Assembly (NCBI GenBank): GCA_017459865.1
Contig: JAFUCD010000036.1
Location: forward strand, 45,709 to 109,708
Direction of reading: 5' to 3'
From: Oscillospiraceae bacterium
Lineage (GTDB): Bacteria > Bacillota_A > Clostridia > Oscillospirales > Oscillospiraceae
Length of the DNA stretch: 64,000 nt
The notes below the pieces were generated by a model. The model was not told the DNA's origin, did not search any database, and worked only from the letters and a program-made list of their open reading frames with translations. Shown piece after piece: positions 1 through 8,118 of the stretch (the first letter of the stretch is position 1; each line of letters begins with the position of its first letter). The position numbers were made by a program, and so were the translations under genes.

Positions 1-463
1 CCACCGTTTTCGCAACGGCGTCCTGTGTCATGCCGTATTCATTCTGCAGCGTTTGATAGCCCAGCGCCTCTTCGATCGGATTCAGATCCTCGCGCTGCAG
101 ATTTTCGACGAGCGCCATCTCCATGGCTTTTTGCTCGTCGGCTGTGATGATGTGAACCGGAACGGTCTCCAGCCCCGCCTTGCGTGCGGCGCGCCATCGT
201 CGTTCGCCTGCGATGATCTGATAGTATCCGCTGTCGAGCGGGCGTACTGTAATGGGCTGGATCAAGCCATGCTTCTCTATGGACTCGCTCAGGTCCAGCA
301 GCGCCTGCTCATCAAAATGCTTTCGCGGCTGATCGGCGCGCGGCTCGATCTTTGCGATCGGAAGCTCGGTCGTGTCTTTTTCCTCTGCGGCGGTCGTTTC
401 GAATTCCTCGCCGAAGAGCGCGTCCAGACCCATTCCGAGCCCTTTTTTCTTATCCTTTGCCAT
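1..463 (-). CDS. parB: ParB family chromosome partitioning protein (Spo0J), N-terminal part
   Basis: CTP-dependent DNA clamp that loads on parS and works with ParA in origin segregation. The visible 154 residues start MAKDKKKGLGMGLDALFGEE, the usual Spo0J N-terminus. They continue into the ParB/Srx nuclease-like domain with PRKHFDEQALLDLSESI, the GERRWRA box (CTP-binding region) and ENLQREDLNPIEEALGY. The window edge cuts the gene inside the start of the helix-turn-helix domain (last residues TQDAVAKTVG). The ATG at 463 overlaps the end of parA by 14 bp, so the two are one operon. Start choice rests on the conserved N-terminus. Confidence 0.95.
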   Translation of the reverse strand, partial: MAKDKKKGLGMGLDALFGEEFETTAAEEKDTTELPIAKIEPRADQPRKHFDEQALLDLSESIEKHGLIQPITVRPLDSGYYQIIAGERRWRAARKAGLETVPVHIITADEQKAMEMALVENLQREDLNPIEEALGYQTLQNEYGMTQDAVAKTV

Positions 464-1265
464 CTGCTTCCTCCGCTTTGGCTTTCTCTTTTTTTGCCTT
501 TTCGGCTGCCTTTTCCTCTCGCTTGATTATCTCTGACGCCAGATGGAGATAGGCGCGGGAGCCCTTCGACTCCTTGTCATAGGCGATCGCGGGTTTCCTG
601 TGGCTCGGAGCCTCCGAGAGCCGTACGTTGCGCGGGATCATGGTCTTGTACACCTTTTTGCCGAAAAAACGTCTCACCTCGGTCACGACCTGATCGGAAA
701 GCTTGGTGCGGCCGTCGTACATCGTCATTACGATGCCTTCGATCCCGAGCTCGGGGTTCAGCCCGCGGTTGCACATTTTGATGCTGCGCACCAGATCGGC
801 GATGCCCTCCAGCGCGTAATATTCGCATTGCACCGGGATCAGTACCCCGGTCGCGCAGGTCAGCGCATTGATCGTGAGCAGCTCCAGCGACGGCGGGCAA
901 TCGATGAAGATATAATCATACCGGTCCGCGACCGTTGAGATCGCGTTTTTCATCACATATTCCCGCTGCGGGACCTGCACCAGCTCTACCGAACAGCCGG
1001 ACAGGTTCACGTTCGCGGGCAGCACATCGCCCCATTTCGTGGTGCGAATACAGTCGGCTGCGGCCGCGCCGTTGATCATCATATCATAACAGTTCGGCGT
1101 GCTCTGCTTGTCCACGCCCATGCCGGAGGTGCTGTTGCCCTGCGGGTCGCAGTCCACCAGCAAAACGCGTTTGCCGCGTTTCTTCATGGCGCACGTCAGA
1201 TTGACGCAGGTCGTCGTTTTCCCCACGCCGCCTTTTTGGTTCGCCACGGCAATGATTTTGGCCAT
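450..1265 (-). CDS. parA: ParA/Soj chromosome partitioning ATPase
   Basis: Walker-type ATPase that binds DNA non-specifically and positions ParB-parS complexes; in spore formers Soj also tunes DnaA activity. 271 residues, a normal Soj length. The deviant Walker A KGGVGKTT lies at about residues 11-18, with DCDPQGN (switch I) near 39-45 and the hydrophobic Walker B IFIDCPPSL near 119. An AGGAG ribosome site precedes the ATG, and a consensus promoter lies about 30 bp upstream. The two parS sites lie just upstream, between parA and gpr. The C-terminal tail is Lys/Glu-rich. Confidence 0.97.
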   Translation of the reverse strand: MAKIIAVANQKGGVGKTTTCVNLTCAMKKRGKRVLLVDCDPQGNSTSGMGVDKQSTPNCYDMMINGAAAADCIRTTKWGDVLPANVNLSGCSVELVQVPQREYVMKNAISTVADRYDYIFIDCPPSLELLTINALTCATGVLIPVQCEYYALEGIADLVRSIKMCNRGLNPELGIEGIVMTMYDGRTKLSDQVVTEVRRFFGKKVYKTMIPRNVRLSEAPSHRKPAIAYDKESKGSRAYLHLASEIIKREEKAAEKAKKEKAKAEEADGKG

Positions 1266-1293
1266 GATAATCTCCTGTTAAATGGTTGGCATC

Positions 1294-1322
1294 ATTATAA
1301 CAGGGATATTCTTTTTTTGCAA
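1294..1322 (-). promoter_or_regulatory. parAB promoter
   Basis: On the minus strand, -35 TTGCAA (1322-1317) and -10 TATAAT (1299-1294) are 17 bp apart, upstream of the parA ribosome site. The nearer parS begins only 15 bp upstream of the -35 box, so ParB bound there could affect transcription. That last point is inference. Confidence 0.75.
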
Positions 1323-1337
1323 TATGTCTTTCTGGGC

Positions 1338-1353
1338 TGTTTCACGTGAAACA
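1338..1353. promoter_or_regulatory. parS site 1 (perfect palindrome)
   Basis: TGTTTCACGTGAAACA is identical to the 16-bp consensus ParB/Spo0J binding site and lies next to parAB. Confidence 0.97.
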
Positions 1354-1383
1354 ATCCTTCGTGAAACGAGCTTCTTCTGAGGA

Positions 1384-1399
1384 TGTTTCACGTGAAACA
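1384..1399. promoter_or_regulatory. parS site 2 (perfect palindrome)
   Basis: A second perfect TGTTTCACGTGAAACA, 46 bp from the first (start to start), ending 3 bp before the end of gpr. Between the two, around 1357-1368, is a half-site containing GTGAAAC. Confidence 0.97.
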
Positions 1400-1402
1400 A
1401 CT

Positions 1403-2251
1403 TCAGGAGAGCAAAAGATCCAGATCAGAGATCGTGAGCTCGGGCTGCAGCGCGAGATTGACCGCATAAGCCACAACTTTTGAAAAATCCTTCACAACAG
1501 CATCGATATCGCGCGGCGTGATGAACAGGCCGTTCAACGAGTCCGTCTCGCTGACGATCCCGGCATCCATGACCGTCGGCACACCGACCGCGGCCACAGG
1601 AACGCCGAGCCCGTCCCGGTCAAACGCCGCGCGATCGTTCCCAACGCCGGAGCCGGGAACGATCCCGGCGTCGGTGATCTGAACCGTGCGGCACAGACGC
1701 TCCGCCTCAGAGCAGGCAAGCGCGTCGATCACAACGACCGCGTCAGCGCCGACCTGTTTACAGAGCGTTCGAACCATCTCTGCCGATTCTATGCCGGTCA
1801 TACCCAGCACACCGGGCGCCAGAACAGAAACGCTGCGAAGTTTGCCGAACGAGTCCGGAAGCTGTTCCCGCAGATGCCGCGTCGCCAGAATCTGCTCGGC
1901 TGACACAGGACCGACCGCATCCGGCGTGATCGCCCGGTTGCCGAGCCCAACAACAAAAACCGTCATATCCGGCGAGAGGGGGAGCGTTTGCCGTAAAAGC
2001 ACGGACAGCACGCCGACCGCACGCGCAAACGCATCGTCCTCCCGGCGCAGCACCGGCTCCAGTGAGACCGTGTGATACACGCCTTTTGGTTTACATAATA
2101 CATCTGAACCTGCATCCGATGTGATCCGCACCGTGGTTACGGAAAAGCCGTCGCGCAGCGTTTCCTCCGCTGTGACGCCGGAGAGCGCGGCATCTGCCGC
2201 GTGCAGGGCTCTCGCTTCGACCGCAAGGTCGGTCCGAACAGGATGGTCCAT
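1403..2251 (-). CDS. gpr: Germination protease GPR (spore endopeptidase)
   Basis: Aspartic-like endopeptidase that degrades small acid-soluble proteins when spores germinate; made as a zymogen in the forespore. The 282-residue protein starts MDHPVRTDLAVEARALH, carrying the family RTDLAVE segment next to the autocleavage region. VVGLGNRAITPDAVGP, GVLGMTGIES, VVVIDALA and PGSGVGNDR are the conserved GPR blocks. An upstream in-frame start would add 11 residues, but GGAGGAG lies just before the chosen ATG. The gene shows that the organism sporulates or descends from spore formers. It ends against parS site 2. Confidence 0.95.
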   Translation of the reverse strand: MDHPVRTDLAVEARALHAADAALSGVTAEETLRDGFSVTTVRITSDAGSDVLCKPKGVYHTVSLEPVLRREDDAFARAVGVLSVLLRQTLPLSPDMTVFVVGLGNRAITPDAVGPVSAEQILATRHLREQLPDSFGKLRSVSVLAPGVLGMTGIESAEMVRTLCKQVGADAVVVIDALACSEAERLCRTVQITDAGIVPGSGVGNDRAAFDRDGLGVPVAAVGVPTVMDAGIVSETDSLNGLFITPRDIDAVVKDFSKVVAYAVNLALQPELTISDLDLLLS

Positions 2252-2353
2252 AGAAAAATCTCCTCCATATTGCCGAAAAAACACATCATCTTGTGTTCAG
2301 TTTTTCCCGCAGACACAAGCGTATACAAAATCAAGAAAAAATGAAAAAAATAC

Positions 2354-2382
2354 TTGATTTTTCAGCGCTTTCGTGATAGTAT
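2354..2382 (+). promoter_or_regulatory. rpsT promoter
   Basis: TTGATT (2354-2359), 17-bp spacer, TAGTAT (2377-2382). An AGGAGGTGA ribosome site follows before the rpsT ATG. The mRNA leader would be about 65 bases. Confidence 0.6.
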
Positions 2383-2452
2383 CAACAAATGCAGAATACT
2401 GCCAAGTCAGAAATTGACTGTATACTTTATGGTAGGAGGTGACGATTAGGAA

Positions 2453-2716
2453 ATGCCGAACATCAAGTCTGTGATGAAAAATGACATCAAGTCCAAGCGT
2501 CAGAATCTGATCAACAAGGCCGCGAAGTCGGCGCTGAAAACAGATCTGAAGAAGTTTGACGCCGCTGTTGCCGCTGGCGATCATGACGCCGCCGTCAGTA
2601 CCTATAAAGTTGCTGTCAAGGCTGTTGACCGCGCTGCGTCCAAGGGTCTGATCCACAAGAACAAGGCCGCGCACCGCAAATCCGCGATGGCGCAGAAGAT
2701 GAACCAGCTTGGCTGA
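2453..2716 (+). CDS. rpsT: 30S ribosomal protein S20
   Basis: Binds 16S rRNA early in 30S assembly. 87 residues, very Lys/Ala-rich, starting MPNIKSVMKNDIKSKRQN and containing the KNKAAHRKS block near the C-terminus, as in bacterial S20. Monocistronic: its own promoter, a strong AGGAGGTGA ribosome site and an intrinsic terminator just after it. rpsT next to gpr is a common gene order in Clostridia. Confidence 0.96.
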   Translation: MPNIKSVMKNDIKSKRQNLINKAAKSALKTDLKKFDAAVAAGDHDAAVSTYKVAVKAVDRAASKGLIHKNKAAHRKSAMAQKMNQLG

Positions 2717-2729
2717 TCTCGAAATACAA

Positions 2730-2758
2730 GGCATGGCCATCATGGTCATGCCTTTTTT
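2730..2758 (+). terminator. Intrinsic terminator after rpsT
   Basis: 9-bp stem (2730-2738 with 2744-2752, one G-T pair), 5-base loop, then TTTTTT. Confidence 0.85.
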
Positions 2759-2836
2759 CGTTATGGGATACACGGAACTGATCGCCGCACCCATCCGGTC
2801 GGCAGCTTCATACGATAACCCAAAAGGGAGCACAAT

Positions 2837-3724
2837 ATGAAAAAGAAACTCATGCTCATCATAAATCCCGTTGCCGGGAAGGCCCGCTATAAGGACGGCT
2901 TCGGCGATGTGATGCGTATTTTCAGCGAGGGCGGCTACCGCACCACGGTGTTTTTCACCGAGGCGCAGGGCGACGCCACACGCTTTGCGGCGGAGTTTGC
3001 GCCGCAGTTTGACACGATCGCCTGCATCGGCGGCGACGGCACGCTCAGCGAGGTCATCGCTGGCCTGATGCAGATCCCGGATCCGCCGCCGCTCGGCTAT
3101 ATCCCGCTGGGCTCCACGAACGACGTGGCGAACACGCTGGGACTGCCCAAGGACACGGTCGAGGCGGCGCTGGTCATCGCACAGGGCACGCCGCATCCCT
3201 TCGACGTCGGCGGGTTCCAGAACGACGCGTATTTCACCTATGTCGCGGCCTTCGGCGCGTTCACAGAGGTGAGCTACGCGACCCCGCAGAACGAAAAGGC
3301 GGCGCTGGGCTATCTGGCCTATATGCTGCACGCGGCGGGGGCGCTTTCCAAGCTGGAGAGCATCCATGTCCGCATCGACTATGAGGGCGGCACGGTCGAG
3401 GGCGACGTCCTATACGGCGGCGTATCGAACTCCACGCGCGTCGCCGGCGTCGTAAAGCTGAAAAAGGATCTCGTGAGCCTCTCGGACGGCAAGTTTGAGG
3501 TCCTGCTCGTGCCGACGCCGAAGAGCTTTGCCGACTTCACCCGGAGCGCCTCCGGGCTGCTGGGGCAGAAATATGACGGCGTGAACGTGATCCTGCTGCA
3601 GTCGGCGGATCTGACCGTCACGTTCGACAAGCCGATCGCCTGGACCCGGGACGGGGAGGACGGCGGCTCGCACCAGGTCGTGCATCTGGTGAACCATCCC
3701 TCCGCAGTGAAAATAATCGTATAA
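2837..3724 (+). CDS. YegS/BmrU-family diacylglycerol/lipid kinase
   Basis: Predicted ATP-dependent lipid kinase (diacylglycerol kinase fold) acting at the inner face of the membrane on diacylglycerol or a related lipid. 295 residues, normal for the family. NPVAGK is at about residue 10, the catalytic/nucleotide GGDGT near 73-77 and GSTNDVA near 99-105. The C-terminal beta-sandwich has the family pattern KKDLVSLSDGKFEVLLV. It starts shortly after the rpsT terminator and is followed 12 bp later by asnS, so the two may be cotranscribed. The exact lipid substrate cannot be read from sequence. Confidence 0.88.
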   Translation: MKKKLMLIINPVAGKARYKDGFGDVMRIFSEGGYRTTVFFTEAQGDATRFAAEFAPQFDTIACIGGDGTLSEVIAGLMQIPDPPPLGYIPLGSTNDVANTLGLPKDTVEAALVIAQGTPHPFDVGGFQNDAYFTYVAAFGAFTEVSYATPQNEKAALGYLAYMLHAAGALSKLESIHVRIDYEGGTVEGDVLYGGVSNSTRVAGVVKLKKDLVSLSDGKFEVLLVPTPKSFADFTRSASGLLGQKYDGVNVILLQSADLTVTFDKPIAWTRDGEDGGSHQVVHLVNHPSAVKIIV

Positions 3725-3736
3725 TGAGGTGACAGC

Positions 3737-5131
<1,395 letters not shown>

Positions 5132-5145
5132 GCGATTGCGGGAAA

Positions 5146-5217
5146 GGCGCGATGTGGGCATCGCGCCCTACGAAAAAGGGTTATCCCCATCGTAGGGCGC
5201 GGTGCCCACACCGCGCC
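5146..5217. repeat. REP doublet E1 (type A)
   Basis: Two 22-bp hairpins, each with 9-bp arms (GGCGCGATG/CATCGCGCC and GGCGCGGTG/CACCGCGCC). They point toward each other across CTACG...CGTAG, so the unit is one long imperfect inverted repeat. It lies between asnS and the RAYT gene. Near-identical copies are at 6088-6160 and 9861-9931. Confidence 0.9.
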
Positions 5218-5249
5218 GATTTTCGCACGCAGCGCAAAGGAGATGCCTC

Positions 5250-5714
5250 ATGCACAAACCTTCCCGAAAACATCTGCGCCTGCCCGGATATGATTATTCA
5301 AGAAACGGCGCTTACTTCATTACGATCTGTACAGCTGGCAGAAAACCGCTTCTGTCATGCGTTGTCCCCGGCGACGGCGCGACAGTCCCCGCAACAATCG
5401 CTTTAACAAACATTGGGCAAATCGCGGAGCGCCACGCGCTGCGTATACCGGGTCTGCAGAACTATGTGATTATGCCGAATCACATTCATCTGCTGCTTCT
5501 TCTGGATGATGCATCAAATCCCGACCGCCGCGACATTTCAAGCTTGATTCGTTCCTTCAAAACGCTGGTGACAAAATCCGTCGGAAAACCGCTCTGGCAG
5601 ACCTCGTTTCACGACCATATCATTCGGGACGAGCAAGATTATCTGAACTGTTGGAATTATATCGATTTGAACCCAGACAAATGGGCTTTGGATCGGTATT
5701 ATGAGGAAATATAA
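5250..5714 (+). CDS. REP-associated tyrosine transposase-like protein (RAYT, Y1/HUH)
   Basis: Single-strand DNA nuclease/transposase of the IS200-like Y1 superfamily that in other bacteria cuts and probably spreads REP palindromes. 154 residues. NGAYFITICT is the first beta-strand, the HUH-type metal motif is in MPNHIHLLLLL near residues 71-81, and SFHDHIIRDEQDYLNC precedes YIDLNP, which holds the likely catalytic tyrosine. Start chosen at the ATG after AAAGGAG; an upstream in-frame start would run back through the REP hairpin. REP units flank it on both sides (33 bp before, 12 bp after). Base composition is lower in GC than its neighbours, suggesting transfer. The frame is intact. Confidence 0.88.
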   Translation: MHKPSRKHLRLPGYDYSRNGAYFITICTAGRKPLLSCVVPGDGATVPATIALTNIGQIAERHALRIPGLQNYVIMPNHIHLLLLLDDASNPDRRDISSLIRSFKTLVTKSVGKPLWQTSFHDHIIRDEQDYLNCWNYIDLNPDKWALDRYYEEI

Positions 5715-5725
5715 TACATAGACAC

Positions 5726-5807
5726 GGCGCGATGTGGGCATAGCTTACGCATGGAACGACCGACCAAATCATAGATTTGGGGTCTTTTCACACGCGCCCT
5801 ACGGATG
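5726..5807. repeat. Split REP E2 (type A hairpin interrupted by a 52-bp insert)
   Basis: GGCGCGATGTGGGCA (5726-5740) and CGCGCCCTACGGATG (5793-5807) are the two halves of the first REP hairpin, separated by 52 bp (5741-5792). The insert has its own palindrome, CCAAAT-CATAG-ATTTGG (5764-5780), with GACC...GGTC outside it. The second hairpin of the doublet is absent. It starts 12 bp after the RAYT stop codon. Confidence 0.75.
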
Positions 5808-5823
5808 GGAGGCGTCTCATAAA

Positions 5824-6060
5824 ATGCGAAAAACCATAAAACATGTTGTCACATTACTTATGATGATCGCAGCGCTCCCTTGGCTTCTTATTGGTATTTC
5901 GGGGATTGTTTTTGAATTGTTCGGTTCTGTCGGATATGAAAAATTTCTGCGCGTTTTCCATATTGATCTCACGCTCGGACAGGTCCAACTGATCGGTCTT
6001 ATTTCATTCGCCGTAACCATATTGCTGTTTCTGATCAGACGTGCGCTTCCGAAAGAATAA
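5824..6060 (+). CDS. Small two-helix membrane protein, unknown function
   Basis: 78 residues: a short basic start (MRKTIKH), a hydrophobic segment of about 20 residues (VVTLLMMIAALPWLLIGISG), a hydrophilic linker and a second hydrophobic segment (VQLIGLISFAVTILLFLI) ending in RRALPKE. I do not recognise a family. The frame is open further upstream through the split REP, but the ATG at 5824 after GGGAGG fits better. GC is low compared with neighbours, and REP units lie on both sides, so it may have arrived with the REP/RAYT segment. It could also be non-functional. Confidence 0.5.
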   Translation: MRKTIKHVVTLLMMIAALPWLLIGISGIVFELFGSVGYEKFLRVFHIDLTLGQVQLIGLISFAVTILLFLIRRALPKE

Positions 6061-6087
6061 CAGCGTGTCTTTTTGGCAAAACCAAAC

Positions 6088-6160
6088 GGCGCGATGTGGG
6101 CATCGCGCCCTACGGAGAAGGATCTGCTTTCCCTGTAGGGCGCGGTGCCCACACCGCGCC
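6088..6160. repeat. REP doublet E3 (type A)
   Basis: Same structure as the copy at 5146-5217: hairpin with GCGATG arms, CTACG...TGTAG, then hairpin with GCGGTG arms. It fills the gap between the small membrane protein and the convergent response regulator. Confidence 0.9.
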
Positions 6161-6170
6161 GATATTCTTT

Positions 6171-6875
6171 TTATTCCTCCTCCGCCATGCGGTAACCAAC
6201 GCCGAGCTCCGTGAAGATGTATTCCGGCTCGGAGGGCGTGCGCTCCAGCTTGCGGCGGATGTTCGCCATGTGCACGCGCAGGACCTTGTTGTCGCCCACG
6301 GCGGCGGGTCCCCAGATCTCCCGCATGATGGTCTGATAGGTGAGCACCTGTCCCGCGTGCCTGCCGAGCAGCGCCACGATGCGAAACTCGTTCGGCGTGA
6401 GCCGGATCTCCTCGCCGGCGCGTGTGACGCGATGGCGCTTATAGTCGATCGCGAGATCCCGGACCCGATAGAAGCCCGTCAGGGCGAGTCCCTCGTCCTC
6501 GACGGCGGTGCATGTGTGGCGCAGCGCCGTCCGGATACGCGCCAGCAGCTCCACCGTCCCGAAGGGCTTGGTCAGATAATCGTCCGCGCCCATGTCCAGC
6601 GCCTTCGCCTTGTCAAGCTCTGTGTCGCGCGCGGAGATGACCACGATCGGCGTGCGCGACCATGCGCGCACGGAACGAATGATCTCGCCTCCGTCCGTGT
6701 CCGGCAGCCCGAGATCCAGCAGGATCACATCCGGACAATGGGAGGTGATCGTCTGCATGGCGCTTCTGCCGGTCTCCGCCAGCAAAACGTCATATCCATG
6801 GGCGTGCAGCGTCGTTTTCAGATACTGGCGGATCGCCGTGTCGTCTTCAATGACGAGAACCTTGTCCCGGATCAT
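6171..6875 (-). CDS. OmpR/KdpE-type response regulator
   Basis: DNA-binding regulator of a two-component system. 234 residues. Receiver domain at 1-120 with acidic pair D11/D12, phospho-acceptor D54 (LLDLGLPD) and K103 (LTKPFG). The C-terminal winged helix spans about 135-230 (LTPNEFRIVALLGRHAGQVL, VLRVHMANIRRKLE, YIFTELGVGYRM), closest in pattern to KdpE. Its ATG overlaps the kinase stop codon (ATGA), indicating translational coupling. A longer in-frame start exists inside the kinase gene but has no support. No kdpABC genes are in view, so the target is unknown. Confidence 0.93.
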   Translation of the reverse strand: MIRDKVLVIEDDTAIRQYLKTTLHAHGYDVLLAETGRSAMQTITSHCPDVILLDLGLPDTDGGEIIRSVRAWSRTPIVVISARDTELDKAKALDMGADDYLTKPFGTVELLARIRTALRHTCTAVEDEGLALTGFYRVRDLAIDYKRHRVTRAGEEIRLTPNEFRIVALLGRHAGQVLTYQTIMREIWGPAAVGDNKVLRVHMANIRRKLERTPSEPEYIFTELGVGYRMAEEE

Positions 6876-7933
6876 TCTGTCTCCTCCTTTTCCAACGTGT
6901 CCAGCGGCAGACGGATCACAAAGCTTGCGCCGTCTGCCGAAGCTGCAAGCCCGATCGTACCGCCGTGCGCCTCGACGATAGCGCGGCATACGCTCAGCCC
7001 GATGCCCATGCCGCCGTCAGCCGATGTGCTGGGCGCGCCGGGCTCAAAAAGCGTGCCGCGCCGCTCCGGCGGGATCCCGCAGCCGTCGTCCGCAAACGTG
7101 ATCACCGCGCGGTCACGGTCCCGTGCCATCGTGACGGCGACCCGCGTCGCGCCCGCGGCGTGGCGCGCCGCATTGTCCAGCAGGTTGATGAAGACCTGCT
7201 CCATGAGCAGTCCGTCCATCGGCACGAGCAAAAACTCTGTGTCGCTCCCGACCGTGACCGAGAGCGTGCTGCCCGTGTTGCGGCGAAACTTGCGGATCGC
7301 GCTGCCGAGCACCTCCTCGACGGTCTCCGGCTCTGTGTGCAGCACAACGCCTTCCTGAAAGCGCGTCACGGAGAGGATGTTTTCCGTCACGCGGCGCAGC
7401 CACAGCGCGCTGGTGCGGATCTCCCGGACCAGCGCGCGCACCTCCGCGTCCGAGAGCGCGTCCTGCTCCAGGATCGCGGAGCTGCAGCCGATGATTCCGG
7501 TCAGCGGCGTGCGCAGATCGTGCGACGCGGCGCGCAGCAGCCCCGCCCGCAGCTTTTCCTTTTCGATCTCAAAGCGCAGCTGCTCCTCGCGCCTTACCCG
7601 CGTCGTGAGCGCGCTCACGAGCACGGACACGAACAGCATCACCGCAAACGTGAGCGGATAGCCCGTCGCGGTGAAATTCATCCGGTAAAACGGATAGGTG
7701 AACAGCACGTTCACACATACCACGCCCAGCAGAGAGCAGACGATGCCCGGCACATAGCTGCGCGTGAAATAGGAGATGAGCACGACCGCCAGCGTGAACA
7801 CCTGCGGCGCAAAGGGGTTGTTGTCGTCGTGGATATGGGCCATCAGCGCGCAGACGCCCGTCGCCGCGAGAAAGATCCCCGCCGAGATCAGCGCGTCGCG
7901 CACGCCCTGTGAAAGCCGCGTTTGTTGTTTCAT
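6872..7933 (-). CDS. KdpD-like sensor histidine kinase lacking the KdpD N-terminal domain
   Basis: Membrane kinase partner of the adjacent regulator. 353 residues. Four hydrophobic segments in residues 12-110 match the DUF4118 membrane module of KdpD. HisKA follows, with phospho-accepting H138 in ASHDLRTPLTG, and then the ATPase domain: N box INLLDNAARHA (249-259), G1 DDGCGIP (282-288), G2 GMGIGL (308-313). The large cytoplasmic KdpD/Usp sensor domain is missing, so the input signal probably differs from classical K+ sensing. Start at 7933 follows GGAGGGG. The pair is a two-gene operon. Confidence 0.9.
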   Translation of the reverse strand: MKQQTRLSQGVRDALISAGIFLAATGVCALMAHIHDDNNPFAPQVFTLAVVLISYFTRSYVPGIVCSLLGVVCVNVLFTYPFYRMNFTATGYPLTFAVMLFVSVLVSALTTRVRREEQLRFEIEKEKLRAGLLRAASHDLRTPLTGIIGCSSAILEQDALSDAEVRALVREIRTSALWLRRVTENILSVTRFQEGVVLHTEPETVEEVLGSAIRKFRRNTGSTLSVTVGSDTEFLLVPMDGLLMEQVFINLLDNAARHAAGATRVAVTMARDRDRAVITFADDGCGIPPERRGTLFEPGAPSTSADGGMGIGLSVCRAIVEAHGGTIGLAASADGASFVIRLPLDTLEKEETE

Positions 7934-8021
7934 GTCAGCCCCTCCCCGAACAGTCATTGTACCACATCCGCTGTGCAGATCCGACCGCACCCGGACGAAC
8001 TTTGCGATTTCTTAGCACAAA

Positions 8022-8067
8022 AACCACACATTTACCGCCCTTGGAGGGGGGCGGTAAACGCGTGGTT
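8022..8067 (-). terminator. Terminator of the sodium-dependent transporter gene
   Basis: Long imperfect hairpin (AACCAC..TTTACCGCCC with GGGCGGTAAA..GTGGTT). On the minus strand it is followed by a short T run. Apart from this hairpin I see nothing in 7934-8118. Confidence 0.6.
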
Positions 8068-8118
8068 GCTTTGGAAAATGGAAAAAAGAGAAACGGTTCG
8101 AATCAAGCGGTTATTGAT

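Noticed and set aside
5202..5249. An upstream in-frame start for the RAYT gene
   Set aside because: It would place the N-terminus inside the REP hairpin; the ATG at 5250 has AAAGGAG and matches the length of relatives.
8088..8112. GGTTCGAATC resembling a tRNA T-arm
   Set aside because: No acceptor or anticodon stem can be drawn around it, and no CCA end follows.
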